Positions 23,314-29,377 of a stretch of 36,121 nucleotides of DNA are shown here, in pieces. A program made the translations under genes and the position numbers. The stretch lies in the IMG/VR virus record IMGVR_UViG_3300009129_000047, positions 1-36,121 of that record; one strand, written 5' to 3'. The notes under the pieces are model-generated. The model saw only the letters and a program-made list of their open reading frames with translations. It was not told where the DNA came from and did not search any database. Source of the stretch: a virus. Each line of letters starts with the position of its first letter. Positions within the stretch are counted from its first letter, which is position 1.

Positions 23314-23529
23314 ATGGAAAACCAAATCAAGTTCTACCGCCGCCAACTGGATATGACCCAGCAAGACCTTGCGTTCGAGCTAGGCCAAAAGCAATCGTCA
23401 ATATCAAATTATGAAAACGGGCAAAGACAACCGGACATCGAAACAGCGAAAAGCATAATTGACGCTTTTTCAAAGCGTGGCTTGTCAGTAGGTCTTGATG
23501 ATCTTTTTCAAGCATCGGCGGCGATTTGA
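23314..23529 (+). CDS. Cro-like HTH regulator
   Basis: A 71-residue protein, essentially one XRE-type HTH domain: FYRRQLDMTQQDLAFELGQ, then KQSSISNYENGQRQPDIETA. The recognition helix is QSSISNYENG. It is the first gene after the rightward promoter with GAGAAG ahead of the ATG. By place it should compete with the repressor for the shared operators and favour lytic growth, although its sequence is XRE-like rather than lambda Cro-like. Confidence 0.85.
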   Translation: MENQIKFYRRQLDMTQQDLAFELGQKQSSISNYENGQRQPDIETAKSIIDAFSKRGLSVGLDDLFQASAAI

Positions 23530-23587
23530 AGCGATCACCATTAAAAAAACTGGGAGCATAACCCCAAGGCTGGGTGTGACAAATATT

Positions 23588-23791
23588 ATGAAGATTCAGA
23601 AAAGACAAAGAGGCCGACCAAGAAAGGCGGCTAATGAAAGGCACGAAAACAGACTCGAAATCAATTTGAACGACTTCTGGCTTGCTGAGCTTGAAGCTTT
23701 TGCTGCTGAGCATGATCTTCCACCCCGAACGGCTGCACGAATGTTATTAGTTGGAAAGCTTAAAGACCAGGGTAATACATTAATTGCGTAA
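23588..23791 (+). CDS. AT-hook plus ribbon-helix-helix regulator, CII position
   Basis: A 67-residue basic protein from ATG 23588: MKIQKRQRGRPRKAANERHE. RGRPRK is an AT-hook core that inserts in the minor groove. It is followed by NRLEINLNDFWLAELEAFAA, then EHDLPPRTAARMLLVG, a ribbon-helix-helix-like pattern (one strand, two helices). Upstream in-frame starts (23495) would overlap the cro-like gene and are less likely. The place matches cII of lambda, so it may set the lysis/lysogeny choice, but no direct homology is visible. Confidence 0.7.
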   Translation: MKIQKRQRGRPRKAANERHENRLEINLNDFWLAELEAFAAEHDLPPRTAARMLLVGKLKDQGNTLIA

Positions 23792-23809
23792 ATTTGAAGG
23801 CGCTGACGG

Positions 23810-23968
23810 ATGGATAAAAACAATAAAGCACCCCTAAAAAATGATGTTTTTGACGAGTTTACACCACAGGAACGGGCTTTGATTAAAGCGCGGCTTTTGG
23901 CGTGGGCGATAGAAAGGCGCGTTAAAAATATTTATCAGGGGATAAAAAATACTTTTTACATAGTGTAG
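23810..23968 (+). CDS. small protein before replication genes
   Basis: A 52-residue ORF, MDKNNKAPLKNDVFDEFTPQ, then ERALIKARLLAWAIERRVKN. GAAGG stands 9 bases before the ATG. It is acidic at the front and has a long helix at about 18-45, then a short hydrophobic end. It lies 19 bases after the AT-hook gene and before the hairpin at 23977-24006. Function unknown. Confidence 0.55.
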   Translation: MDKNNKAPLKNDVFDEFTPQERALIKARLLAWAIERRVKNIYQGIKNTFYIV

Positions 23969-23971
23969 GCA

Positions 23972-24006
23972 TAAAAAAACCGCAACGGTGGCAGCCAATG
24001 CGGTTT
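23972..24006 (-). terminator. leftward intrinsic terminator in front of replication genes
   Basis: AAACCGCA (23977-23984) pairs with TGCGGTTT (23999-24006), with a smaller GGT/GCC stem in the loop. Seven A on the plus strand (23973-23979) give a U-run when read leftward; no T-run follows rightward. It therefore ends leftward RNA, where no leftward gene exists. Confidence 0.65.
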
Positions 24007-24032
24007 CAATAAAACTTAACGTACAAGAGGAA

Positions 24033-24061
24033 ATACTAATGGTTGAAAAATCATTTTGCAA
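24033..24061 (-). promoter_or_regulatory. candidate leftward promoter of an OOP-like RNA
   Basis: Reading leftward: TTGCAA (24061-24056), 17-base spacer, TAGTAT (24038-24033), each 4 of 6 matches to consensus. A transcript would begin near 24026 and stop at the terminator at about 23972, roughly 55 bases. Spacing is exact, boxes only moderate. Confidence 0.35.
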
Positions 24062-24105
24062 GAAAAAAGGGGGTGGCTGGTGCATTACTATAAATTCAAT
24101 ATAGC
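24040..24105 (+). CDS. 21-residue leader ORF overlapping the replication gene start
   Basis: MVEKSFCKKKGGGWCITINS then I. ATG 24040 has a better ribosome site (AGAGGAAA, spacing about 6) than the GTG of the following gene, and the leader ends 26 bases inside it. It could couple or throttle translation of the replication protein. It might alternatively be chance. Confidence 0.4.
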
Positions 24106-25096
24106 CGACTACCGAAAAGATACGGTTCATTTAACTCGTGCAGAGCATGGTATTTACCGCGATTTAATCGATTGGTATTACATGGACGAAAAGCCAATTT
24201 CATATGATGTTGGTTTTATCGTTCGTCGTTTGCGCCTCGTTACAGAAGAAGATCAAGATGCATTGATCAACGTTTTAGCTGATTTTTTCACATTAACGGA
24301 TGATGGTTACCGTCATTTGCGGATTGATGAAGAAATAGCAGAATATCATAAGAAAGCCGACCTTAATAAAAAGAACGGCAAAAAGGGCGGCAGACCACCC
24401 AAGAAAAACCCAGAAGAAACCGAAAAAAACCCAAACGGTTTCCAGTCGGTTACCAAACGGTTTCCAGATGAAACCCAAACGGATGCCACTCATAACCCAG
24501 ATGAAACCCAGACAAAACCGAACCGTAACCCTAACCATAAACCATTAACTATTAACCAAGAACCATCTTTAAAAGACATATGTGCATCTGGCGATGCACC
24601 AGCGCAAGAGCAAGAAAGCATTCCACCTGTTGACCCACCCAAAAAAACCAAATGCAGGTTTGATGAGTTTTGGGCTGTCTATCCGAAAAGGCGAGATCGA
24701 AAAAAAGCCCGTGATTCTTGGAAGCGGAAAAAACTCGATTCAATCGCTGACGTGTTAATCAGCGATGTAAAAAACCGAATTGTTAACGATGGCCAATGGC
24801 TAAAGGGTTATATCCCGCTGGCAACAACGTACTTCAATGGGGAGCGCTGGAATGACGAGCTTGACCAACCAACTCAACAAAATCAAAAACAACATGCAAA
24901 CGGTAACGGCGGCGGAAGCGCACTCGATAAAGTGCTCGCAGGGATCAACGCCACCACCCAAGGAAACCATGCAGAAACTTTGGGTGATGATGACCCAGCT
25001 ATACGGACACCGATGGGTGAGCAGTTACGGGGCGGAAGTGGACCCGATGGGAGTATGGGCAGCGTCCTTGAGGGGGATTTCACAAGACATGATTAA
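24080..25096 (+). CDS. replication initiator, DUF1376-type (lambda O position)
   Basis: A 338-residue protein from GTG 24080, which has AAGGGGGT about 6 bases ahead and yields MHYYKFNIADYRKDTVHLTR. The 'YY...I.DY...T.HLT..EHG.YR.L' opening is the DUF1376/YdaU family (about 1-95), a winged-helix-like replication domain. A low-complexity linker (about 100-175, Asn/Pro/Thr/Lys) coded by repeated DNA follows. Then comes FDEFWAVYPKRRDRKKARDS with GYIPLATTYFNGERWNDEL, a C-terminal block found in phage replication proteins. The upstream TTG at 24056 is less likely. The last 80 or so residues overlap the P-like gene in another frame. Confidence 0.85.
   Translation: MHYYKFNIADYRKDTVHLTRAEHGIYRDLIDWYYMDEKPISYDVGFIVRRLRLVTEEDQDALINVLADFFTLTDDGYRHLRIDEEIAEYHKKADLNKKNGKKGGRPPKKNPEETEKNPNGFQSVTKRFPDETQTDATHNPDETQTKPNRNPNHKPLTINQEPSLKDICASGDAPAQEQESIPPVDPPKKTKCRFDEFWAVYPKRRDRKKARDSWKRKKLDSIADVLISDVKNRIVNDGQWLKGYIPLATTYFNGERWNDELDQPTQQNQKQHANGNGGGSALDKVLAGINATTQGNHAETLGDDDPAIRTPMGEQLRGGSGPDGSMGSVLEGDFTRHD
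24431..24545. repeat. iteron-like repeats inside the replication gene, candidate origin
   Basis: CCAAACGGTTTCCAG occurs at 24431-24445 and 24453-24467, with a partial copy CCAAACGG at 24475-24482: three units at exact 22-base steps. A second unit, CCAGATGAAACCCA, is at 24464-24477 and 24497-24510. A run of AACC-type repeats follows at 24521-24553. In lambda the origin iterons also lie in the middle of O. Confidence 0.6.
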
Positions 25097-25526
25097 TCAC
25101 GGCTTTAAGAAGCTGGTTAGCAAGCGCATGGAGTGGCCGCCAAGTGCGCCGGAATTTGCTGGCATGTGCGAACTAAGCGCAGAGGATTTTGATTTTCCAA
25201 CCGTTCAAGAGGCGGAAAAAAACATTTTCAACTATCGGCGCGAAGGGAATATCAAGCTAACACCTTTTGAATATACGCTTTACCGCAGAATGTCTGGCGA
25301 TTTTTACGACCTATCTAGAATGGATTCTAAGAGCTATTGGCGCGAAGTTAAGCGCTACTACCAAGAAGTCGAGAAACACGCTGTAAATGGCGGAGAATTG
25401 CTACAGCAGCCTGTTTTGGTCGAAGAAAAAGAAAAAGAGTTTGTTCCAGCAAGCAAAGAGTTTGCCCAAGCCAAGCTGGACGAAGCTAGAAGCTTTTTGG
25501 GTGAGGTGGTTATCGATGACAACTAA
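24852..25526 (+). CDS. helicase loader, lambda P-like
   Basis: A 224-residue protein that by family delivers host DnaB helicase to the origin. Clear P-family text is MQKLWVMMTQLYGHRWVSSY, then WAASLRGISQDMINHGFKKL and WPPSAPEFAGMCE ('RPFLPSPGQFVAWC' in lambda P). ATG 24852 has GGGGAG about 7 bases upstream; ATG 24969 (after AAGGAAACC) would give a 185-residue form beginning at the conserved core. From 24852 it overlaps the O-like gene by 245 bases. It overlaps the next gene by 11 bases. The C-terminal part is acidic and helical. Confidence 0.82.
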   Translation: MTSLTNQLNKIKNNMQTVTAAEAHSIKCSQGSTPPPKETMQKLWVMMTQLYGHRWVSSYGAEVDPMGVWAASLRGISQDMINHGFKKLVSKRMEWPPSAPEFAGMCELSAEDFDFPTVQEAEKNIFNYRREGNIKLTPFEYTLYRRMSGDFYDLSRMDSKSYWREVKRYYQEVEKHAVNGGELLQQPVLVEEKEKEFVPASKEFAQAKLDEARSFLGEVVIDDN

Positions 25527-25728
25527 AAGAATCACACAAAAACAAAAAATACTTAACCACTTAAAAAACGTTGGCCCAATTAACCCAATTATGGCGCTAG
25601 AGCTTTTTGGCTGCTTTCGCCTAGCTGCGCGCATTGACGAGCTGAAACAGTCAGGCTTGCCGATTAAAAAGCGGATGGTAACTAACAAGCACAACGTTTG
25701 CTTTGCTGAATATACGTTGGAGGCGTAA
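25516..25728 (+). CDS. small winged-helix/HTH_39-like protein
   Basis: A 70-residue protein starting MTTKRITQKQKILNHLKNVG, with GAGGTGG 7 bases before the ATG. 'TQKQ.IL..L...G.I....AL...G..RLAARI.EL...G.PI..R' is the HTH_39 family pattern, seen here entire. Probable small DNA-binding protein. It overlaps the helicase loader gene by 11 bases; a longer reading from 25387 is only an open frame. Confidence 0.82.
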   Translation: MTTKRITQKQKILNHLKNVGPINPIMALELFGCFRLAARIDELKQSGLPIKKRMVTNKHNVCFAEYTLEA

Positions 25729-25730
25729 CC

Positions 25731-25913
25731 ATGACTAAGTATCCAAAGTTCAAACCCGCGAGTCCTGGGGATTCTAAATTCGTCATTTTGTGGGATGAAG
25801 ACCGCGACTTGGGCCTGAAGATTCACCGCTTTGACTTGGCGCAAATTGCGGCAATGAGACGCAAAGCGGTCAAGGTTGCAAATGCAGCAATAAAAAAAGC
25901 AATGGAGGTGTAA
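25731..25913 (+). CDS. hypothetical small protein
   Basis: A 60-residue ORF, MTKYPKFKPASPGDSKFVIL, with GGAGGCGTAACC directly before the ATG; the following gene uses almost the same leader (GGAGGTGTAACC). The second half is a basic helix (AQIAAMRRKAVKVANAAIKK). No family recognised. Two bases separate it from the preceding stop. Confidence 0.7.
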   Translation: MTKYPKFKPASPGDSKFVILWDEDRDLGLKIHRFDLAQIAAMRRKAVKVANAAIKKAMEV

Positions 25914-25915
25914 CC

Positions 25916-26353
25916 ATGGCTCGATCAAAAAAACCAAGACGCAAGCAAAGCAAATACAACAAGGTTCGCCGTATCTTAACCGGCACAACTATGACTTGGA
26001 ATGTTGAAGACCCTTTGGCGGACGGTGTGCCAGTCCGTGGCCAGTTAGGTCATAAAGTGGCGGCTAATGTGATGGATATTCGAAGGGCAGCAAAAGAGAT
26101 TCAGGTTCTTGTCCAGCGCTACCCGTTTGAGTTTCGTGTTGATGTTGAGTGCGAATTTAAAGACCCGTTTGGCGTCACGTATTTCAAGCCATACGAACTG
26201 ATATGCAACGGCTTTATCAGTGGGGCAGATAAGTATTATTTCGATGCAGTAGAGGAAATTTTCGCAGGTGCAAACATGAGTCACTACGTCACAACGCATG
26301 TATGCATCACGATCCTTGGACCTATGAAAGAAATAAAACAGGAGGCCGCATGA
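25916..26353 (+). CDS. hypothetical protein with basic N terminus
   Basis: A 145-residue protein. Residues 1-20 (MARSKKPRRKQSKYNKVRRI) are strongly basic, suggesting nucleic acid binding. The rest is alpha/beta (VMDIRRAAKEIQVLVQRYPF, then ECEFKDPFGVTYFKPYELIC). GGAGG stands 9 bases before the ATG. The stop overlaps the next start (ATGA). Similar small proteins occur in rightward early operons of marine phages, but I cannot name the family. Confidence 0.68.
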   Translation: MARSKKPRRKQSKYNKVRRILTGTTMTWNVEDPLADGVPVRGQLGHKVAANVMDIRRAAKEIQVLVQRYPFEFRVDVECEFKDPFGVTYFKPYELICNGFISGADKYYFDAVEEIFAGANMSHYVTTHVCITILGPMKEIKQEAA

Positions 26354-26799
26354 TGCAAGCAGCGCACGGACAAGTTGTTGATGTTAAAAAAATACGCACT
26401 CGCCAAGTGGTGCAGATCATCACTGAAATACCGGCAGAGCATTACGCGCAAGCTGTTGCATTGCTGGACGATCACCAAGCTTTAATCACTCCTAGCAACT
26501 TAGATATTCCGTTTGGCGTGGTCGATGGTTCGGACAGTCCGAAGCCTAAAGGCCCGGAGCTAAAAGGCGGAGAGCTTTCAAAGTGGGCAGCTATGCGTTG
26601 CCAAGAGAGTGATTTTAGACGGTGGCTAGAACATAAGTTTATGCGCGAATGCAAAACTGAAACCGATGCTAAGCAATTGATTTGTGATTTTTGCGGGATT
26701 GAGTCTAGACGCGAATTAGATCACGACGCGAAAGCCAATGAAATATTCAAAGACATGATCATGCGCCCATGGTCAATTTATTGTGGGGGGCTAGCATGA
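26353..26799 (+). CDS. conserved phage protein, early operon
   Basis: A 148-residue protein from ATG 26353 (MQAAHGQVVDVKKIRTRQVV), GGAGG 7 bases upstream; ATG 26350 is an alternative with tighter spacing. The N-terminal half (QIITEIPAEHYAQAVALLDD) is a small alpha/beta domain. The C-terminal part contains LSKWAAMRCQESDFRRWLEH and CGIESRRELDHDAKANEIFK, a 'SR.ELD.D..A...F' motif shared by a group of phage proteins with unknown role. It lies among replication and nuclease genes. The stop overlaps the next start. Confidence 0.68.
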   Translation: MQAAHGQVVDVKKIRTRQVVQIITEIPAEHYAQAVALLDDHQALITPSNLDIPFGVVDGSDSPKPKGPELKGGELSKWAAMRCQESDFRRWLEHKFMRECKTETDAKQLICDFCGIESRRELDHDAKANEIFKDMIMRPWSIYCGGLA

Positions 26800-26984
26800 T
26801 GGATCTGCCACATATTGGACTGATTAGTTCTCTTTTGGTGTCACTGCTTTTTGGGGTTGCGCTAGTAGTGGTGCTCGTTATTGAGAATAGGGCGCTAAAA
26901 GTTGAGATTGATCGACAACAAAGGCGACTCGATGAGCTTTGGTCAAAGATAGAAAAAAGCAAATCGTTTTATATGAGGGCTTAG
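26796..26984 (+). CDS. membrane-anchored coiled-coil protein
   Basis: A 62-residue protein: one transmembrane helix at about 6-28 (LISSLLVSLLFGVALVVVLV) followed by a charged heptad-like helix (LKVEIDRQQRRLDELWSKIE). ATG 26796 overlaps the previous TGA and follows GGGGGG. It resembles small i-spanin-like or FtsL-like topologies but lies in the early operon, far from lysis genes. Function unknown. Confidence 0.65.
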   Translation: MMDLPHIGLISSLLVSLLFGVALVVVLVIENRALKVEIDRQQRRLDELWSKIEKSKSFYMRA

Positions 26985-26985
26985 T

Positions 26986-27414
26986 ATGGGAATTAAACGA
27001 GACGCCGCCGATGCCGCTTTTAGTGATTGTGTTAGGGAAAGGGCTGATTGGAAATGTGAAAACGATCTATGTGGAAAGCAATTTTCGGAAAGCGATAGAG
27101 GCTCACTACAGTGCGCACATATTTACGGCAGGCGAGCCAAATCGATTAGACAAGATCCTTTAAACGCTTTTGCGCTTTGCTACAAATGTCACCAGAGCTT
27201 TTCAGAGAATCCACTTGATTTTGAGCTTTTTGTAAAGCGGAAGCTGGGTGAAGGGGCGCTAAATATTTTGAATGAGAAGCGGCAAGGGCTGATCAAATAT
27301 AACAAACTTTTCATTAAAGACTGCGCAGCACATTACCGCGAACAATTTAAGAAAATGCGAGAAAAAAGAAAACAGGGTGCAACGGGTTATTTAGATTTTG
27401 AGGGGTTTTTATGA
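26986..27414 (+). CDS. HNH-type endonuclease, early operon
   Basis: A 142-residue protein, MGIKRDAADAAFSDCVRERA at the front. Zinc-binding pairs are C24/C29 and C65/C68. The HNH triad can be read as H45 (LQCAHIYGRR), N60 (DPLNAFALC) and H69 (CYKCHQ), with spacing normal for HNH nucleases, although the usual Asp before the first His is Ala. The place, among nin-region-like genes before Q, suggests a role in DNA processing or recombination. It differs clearly from the terminase-linked HNH at 35674. Confidence 0.75.
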   Translation: MGIKRDAADAAFSDCVRERADWKCENDLCGKQFSESDRGSLQCAHIYGRRAKSIRQDPLNAFALCYKCHQSFSENPLDFELFVKRKLGEGALNILNEKRQGLIKYNKLFIKDCAAHYREQFKKMREKRKQGATGYLDFEGFL

Positions 27415-27698
27415 GCGATTACGTAGAGCTTAGCAGATACCAAAAAGAAACTTTGCTCTTGGCTGTTCTTCTTCAGCTTGAGCACAACGGCCAGCAAATA
27501 GTGGTTAATGACCGATTTATTCGACAGGCGCAGAAAATGAGGGAGGCGGCAGGCAAATCAAAGGCTTGGGATTGGTGCTACAACCCGCTAGCCAAAACGA
27601 TGGAATATTTCACGATCAAGCCAAGAAAGAAAACCACGACATTAGAAAAGGCTTTTTCAGATCTGCTTGAACAAATTGAGGGCGCAAAAAGTGAGTAA
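27411..27698 (+). CDS. hypothetical protein
   Basis: A 95-residue protein coupled to the HNH gene by ATGA: MSDYVELSRYQKETLLLAVL at the front. A helical N terminus, then WDWCYNPLAKTMEYFTIKPR and another helix. No family recognised, no membrane segment or metal motif. It overlaps the start of the DUF3310 gene by 8 bases. Confidence 0.62.
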   Translation: MSDYVELSRYQKETLLLAVLLQLEHNGQQIVVNDRFIRQAQKMREAAGKSKAWDWCYNPLAKTMEYFTIKPRKKTTTLEKAFSDLLEQIEGAKSE

Positions 27699-27978
27699 TG
27701 ACAACGTAAATAACCCTAAACACTACACGCAGCACCCTAGCGGCATTGAGTGTATAGAAGTGACTGAATATATGGGTTTTAACCTTGGAAACGCTGTGAA
27801 GTACGTTTGGCGCGCCGATCTAAAAAATGATGCCATAGAAGATTTGCGCAAAGCTGCTTGGTATATCGAGCGCGAAATTGATAAGCGAGAGCATGACAGA
27901 ATCGAAGCAACAAAAAAGGCGATAGAGGAAGCTGAAAAAGCTATCCAGTCAATAGCTGAAATGAACCCATACGTATGA
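27691..27978 (+). CDS. DUF3310 protein
   Basis: A 95-residue protein from GTG 27691, GAGGGC 8 bases upstream. VNNPKHYTQHPSGIECIEVT, then GNAVKYVWRADLKNDAIEDL and KAAWYIEREID is a nearly exact DUF3310 pattern. This family of phage proteins is often annotated as nucleotide-kinase-like, without firm proof of activity. The C terminus is a charged helix. The TTG start at 27667 is disfavoured. Confidence 0.88.
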   Translation: MSNDNVNNPKHYTQHPSGIECIEVTEYMGFNLGNAVKYVWRADLKNDAIEDLRKAAWYIEREIDKREHDRIEATKKAIEEAEKAIQSIAEMNPYV

Positions 27979-28133
27979 TGTGCGGTGAGGCATGGCTGAA
28001 ATATGGTGACCCATGGAAACACGACAGAGCAACACAGGATCGATTGTCTAGCGCGGTACCTGATAAAAAACAAGAGCCGCGAATACATCAACCGAAAGTG
28101 GTTAAACAGCAACAAACACGCTTCGACTTTTAA
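27975..28133 (+). CDS. possible small overlapping ORF
   Basis: A 52-residue ORF from ATG 27975, overlapping the DUF3310 stop as ATGA (MMCGEAWLKYGDPWKHDRAT). The start context is better than that of the next ORF, which overlaps it in another frame for 131 bases. The Trp- and charge-rich text is plausible but not recognised. Either it is real and coupled, or it is just an open frame through which ribosomes reach the next gene. Confidence 0.4.
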   Translation: MMCGEAWLKYGDPWKHDRATQDRLSSAVPDKKQEPRIHQPKVVKQQQTRFDF

Positions 28134-28233
28134 AGAAAAATTAAGGGCAGCTTTGAATGATGAACAACAGCAACTTAATCAAACTAAAAGATCCAGACCG
28201 CGAGGAAATAGCGCGATTAACGGCAGAGTATGA
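28003..28233 (+). CDS. small helical phage protein before Q (DUF7696-like pattern)
   Basis: A 76-residue ORF: HRIDCLARYLIKNKSREYIN, then RKWLNSNKHASTFKEKLRAA. 'R..C.AR.L.......I..W...........L' matches a family of small helical proteins usually found just before antiterminator genes; the name is given with caution. An in-frame stop lies just upstream, so ATG 28003 is the first start. It has no good ribosome site, so coupling through the ORF at 27975 is likely. The C-terminal 25 residues overlap the next gene. Confidence 0.6.
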   Translation: MVTHGNTTEQHRIDCLARYLIKNKSREYINRKWLNSNKHASTFKEKLRAALNDEQQQLNQTKRSRPRGNSAINGRV

Positions 28234-28381
28234 AGCTAAAAATGGGCCGGTACAGACTAGCCCGTCTGTTTCGTGTCGCGCTGATGTTCCAAGCGATCAA
28301 TGGGCAAAAATGAGAAGAAACGCAGAAGTAAACGCAGCACGGCGCAGAATCAAATTAAACGAGGGTCAAGTTAATGCATAG
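28157..28381 (+). CDS. hypothetical protein before Q
   Basis: A 74-residue ORF, MMNNSNLIKLKDPDREEIAR, overlapping the previous one by 77 bases in another frame and the Q-like gene by 8. AGGGCAGC is upstream. Middle part QTSPSVSCRADVPSDQWAKM, end rich in Arg. Not recognised. ATG 28160 is an equally good start. Confidence 0.55.
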   Translation: MMNNSNLIKLKDPDREEIARLTAEYEAKNGPVQTSPSVSCRADVPSDQWAKMRRNAEVNAARRRIKLNEGQVNA

Positions 28382-28742
28382 TTTGGCGGTTGAGAACAAG
28401 CAGCAAGCAGACCAAAAATTAAGGCAGTGGGGTAACTGGGCGGCTGCTAACGGGGATTATATCGGGTTTCCTAATATGACCCCTTATCGCCGCCTGCAAG
28501 GGCAGTCGATAGGCTCAGCGGGGCTAACAGATGAAGAGGGCGCGCACATCGATGCTATTATTTCCGATTTGAAAGCGTTCAACGCTGAAGCCAGAGAGCT
28601 GGCGGTTTTTCATTACGTCCATGGGTTTGAGCTTCAAGATTTGAGGCGTTCAACGCTAAACGCGGGCAGAACAAAAGCAATTAAATTAAAGAGCGAGGTT
28701 TTAACGTGGGTGTGTTCGCGCCTATTCTTTAAGGCTGGTTAG
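28374..28742 (+). CDS. late antiterminator, Q-like (Phage_antitermQ type)
   Basis: A 122-residue protein. LRQWGNWAAANGDYIGFPNM, PYRRL, LTDEEGAHIDAIISDL and LAVFHYVHGFEL follow the pattern of type 1 Q antiterminators (PF06530-like), where 'WG.W.R...' opens and a helical DNA-binding C terminus closes. Q proteins bind at the late promoter and modify RNA polymerase so that it ignores terminators. Exactly this arrangement follows: promoter at 28779 and terminator at 28905. GAGG is near the ATG. Confidence 0.85.
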   Translation: MHSLAVENKQQADQKLRQWGNWAAANGDYIGFPNMTPYRRLQGQSIGSAGLTDEEGAHIDAIISDLKAFNAEARELAVFHYVHGFELQDLRRSTLNAGRTKAIKLKSEVLTWVCSRLFFKAG

Positions 28743-28778
28743 ATATACAGTGCTATATAAAATTATAGGCTGTACGTA

Positions 28779-28807
28779 TTGACAGGTGCGCACCTGGATG
28801 CTATCTT
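28779..28807 (+). promoter_or_regulatory. late promoter (PR'-like)
   Basis: TTGACA (28779-28784), 17-base spacer, TATCTT (28802-28807), directly after the Q-like gene. Spacer contains the perfect 14-base palindrome CAGGTGCGCACCTG (28783-28796), which touches the -35 box and is a candidate Q or regulator site. Predicted start near 28814. Confidence 0.85.
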
Positions 28808-28815
28808 TTTTGTAA

Positions 28816-28836
28816 TGCTGGAATAGTCCCCCAGCA
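28816..28836 (+). other. hairpin at 5' end of late leader RNA
   Basis: TGCTGG (28816-28821) pairs with CCAGCA (28831-28836), 9-base loop. It would form at the very start of the late transcript, where Q-dependent pausing happens in lambda. Confidence 0.5.
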
Positions 28837-28904
28837 AAAACCAAATCGAATTTACTGCAAATGAAAAGTTCGGCTTGGCCTCCTAGAGAGTTTGAAGTTT
28901 TAGG

Positions 28905-28936
28905 CCGCGATTCTTCCCCCGAGTCGCGGTTTTTTT
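28905..28936 (+). terminator. leader terminator downstream of late promoter (tR'-like)
   Basis: CCGCGA (28905-28910) pairs with TCGCGG (28924-28929), then seven T. About 120 bases after the predicted late start. It should stop transcription unless polymerase is Q-modified. Confidence 0.88.
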
Positions 28937-28951
28937 ATGCCTGGAATCTTT

Positions 28952-29377
28952 ATGTACACGGAAACTAAAAAACAGCTCGTTATTGACGAGGGCAGAAAAA
29001 ACCGTTTGTACAAATGCACGGCTAATAAGTTGACCATTGGTATTGGCTATAACATCGAGGACAACGGGCTACCTGATCACATAATCGATCAGCTATTTGA
29101 AGAAAGTTTTGATATTGCGCTTGGCGATGCGGTTAGCTTTGTTGGTGATCCTGGTATTTGGGAATTGCTCGATGAAGCCCGCCAAGGTGTGATTATAAAT
29201 ATGGCTTTCAATATGGGCCTGCCGACTCTGCGAGAGTTTAAGCGGTTCCGAAAAGCCATATTAAGAGGCGATTTTGACCAAGCTTCAGTCGAAATGTTAG
29301 AAAGCATGTGGGCGTATCAAGTGCCGGAGCGCGCAGAACGTTTAGCTGAAATCATGGCGTACGGTGCTGATGAATGA
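28952..29377 (+). CDS. endolysin, T4-lysozyme type (GH24)
   Basis: A 141-residue muramidase that cuts the glycan backbone of peptidoglycan. The catalytic row E13 (DEG), C22 (KCTANK) and T28 (LTIGIG) matches the Glu-8-Asp/Cys-5-Thr spacing; Cys replaces Asp as in P21-like endolysins. The end block WAYQVPERAERLAEIMAYG is typical ('R...R...E...W'). No signal peptide or SAR segment is visible, so release depends on a holin. ATG 28937 touches the terminator T-run; ATG 28952 with GGA ahead is the likelier start. Confidence 0.92.
   Translation: MYTETKKQLVIDEGRKNRLYKCTANKLTIGIGYNIEDNGLPDHIIDQLFEESFDIALGDAVSFVGDPGIWELLDEARQGVIINMAFNMGLPTLREFKRFRKAILRGDFDQASVEMLESMWAYQVPERAERLAEIMAYGADE

Noticed and set aside
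23327-23713. Leftward 128-residue ORF opposite the cro-like gene
   Set aside because: It is antisense to two convincing DNA-binding proteins and has no start signal.
25401-25988. 195-residue reverse-strand ORF, Cys- and Phe-rich
   Set aside because: It runs opposite to four well-supported rightward genes, has no start signal and its composition is typical of an antisense shadow.
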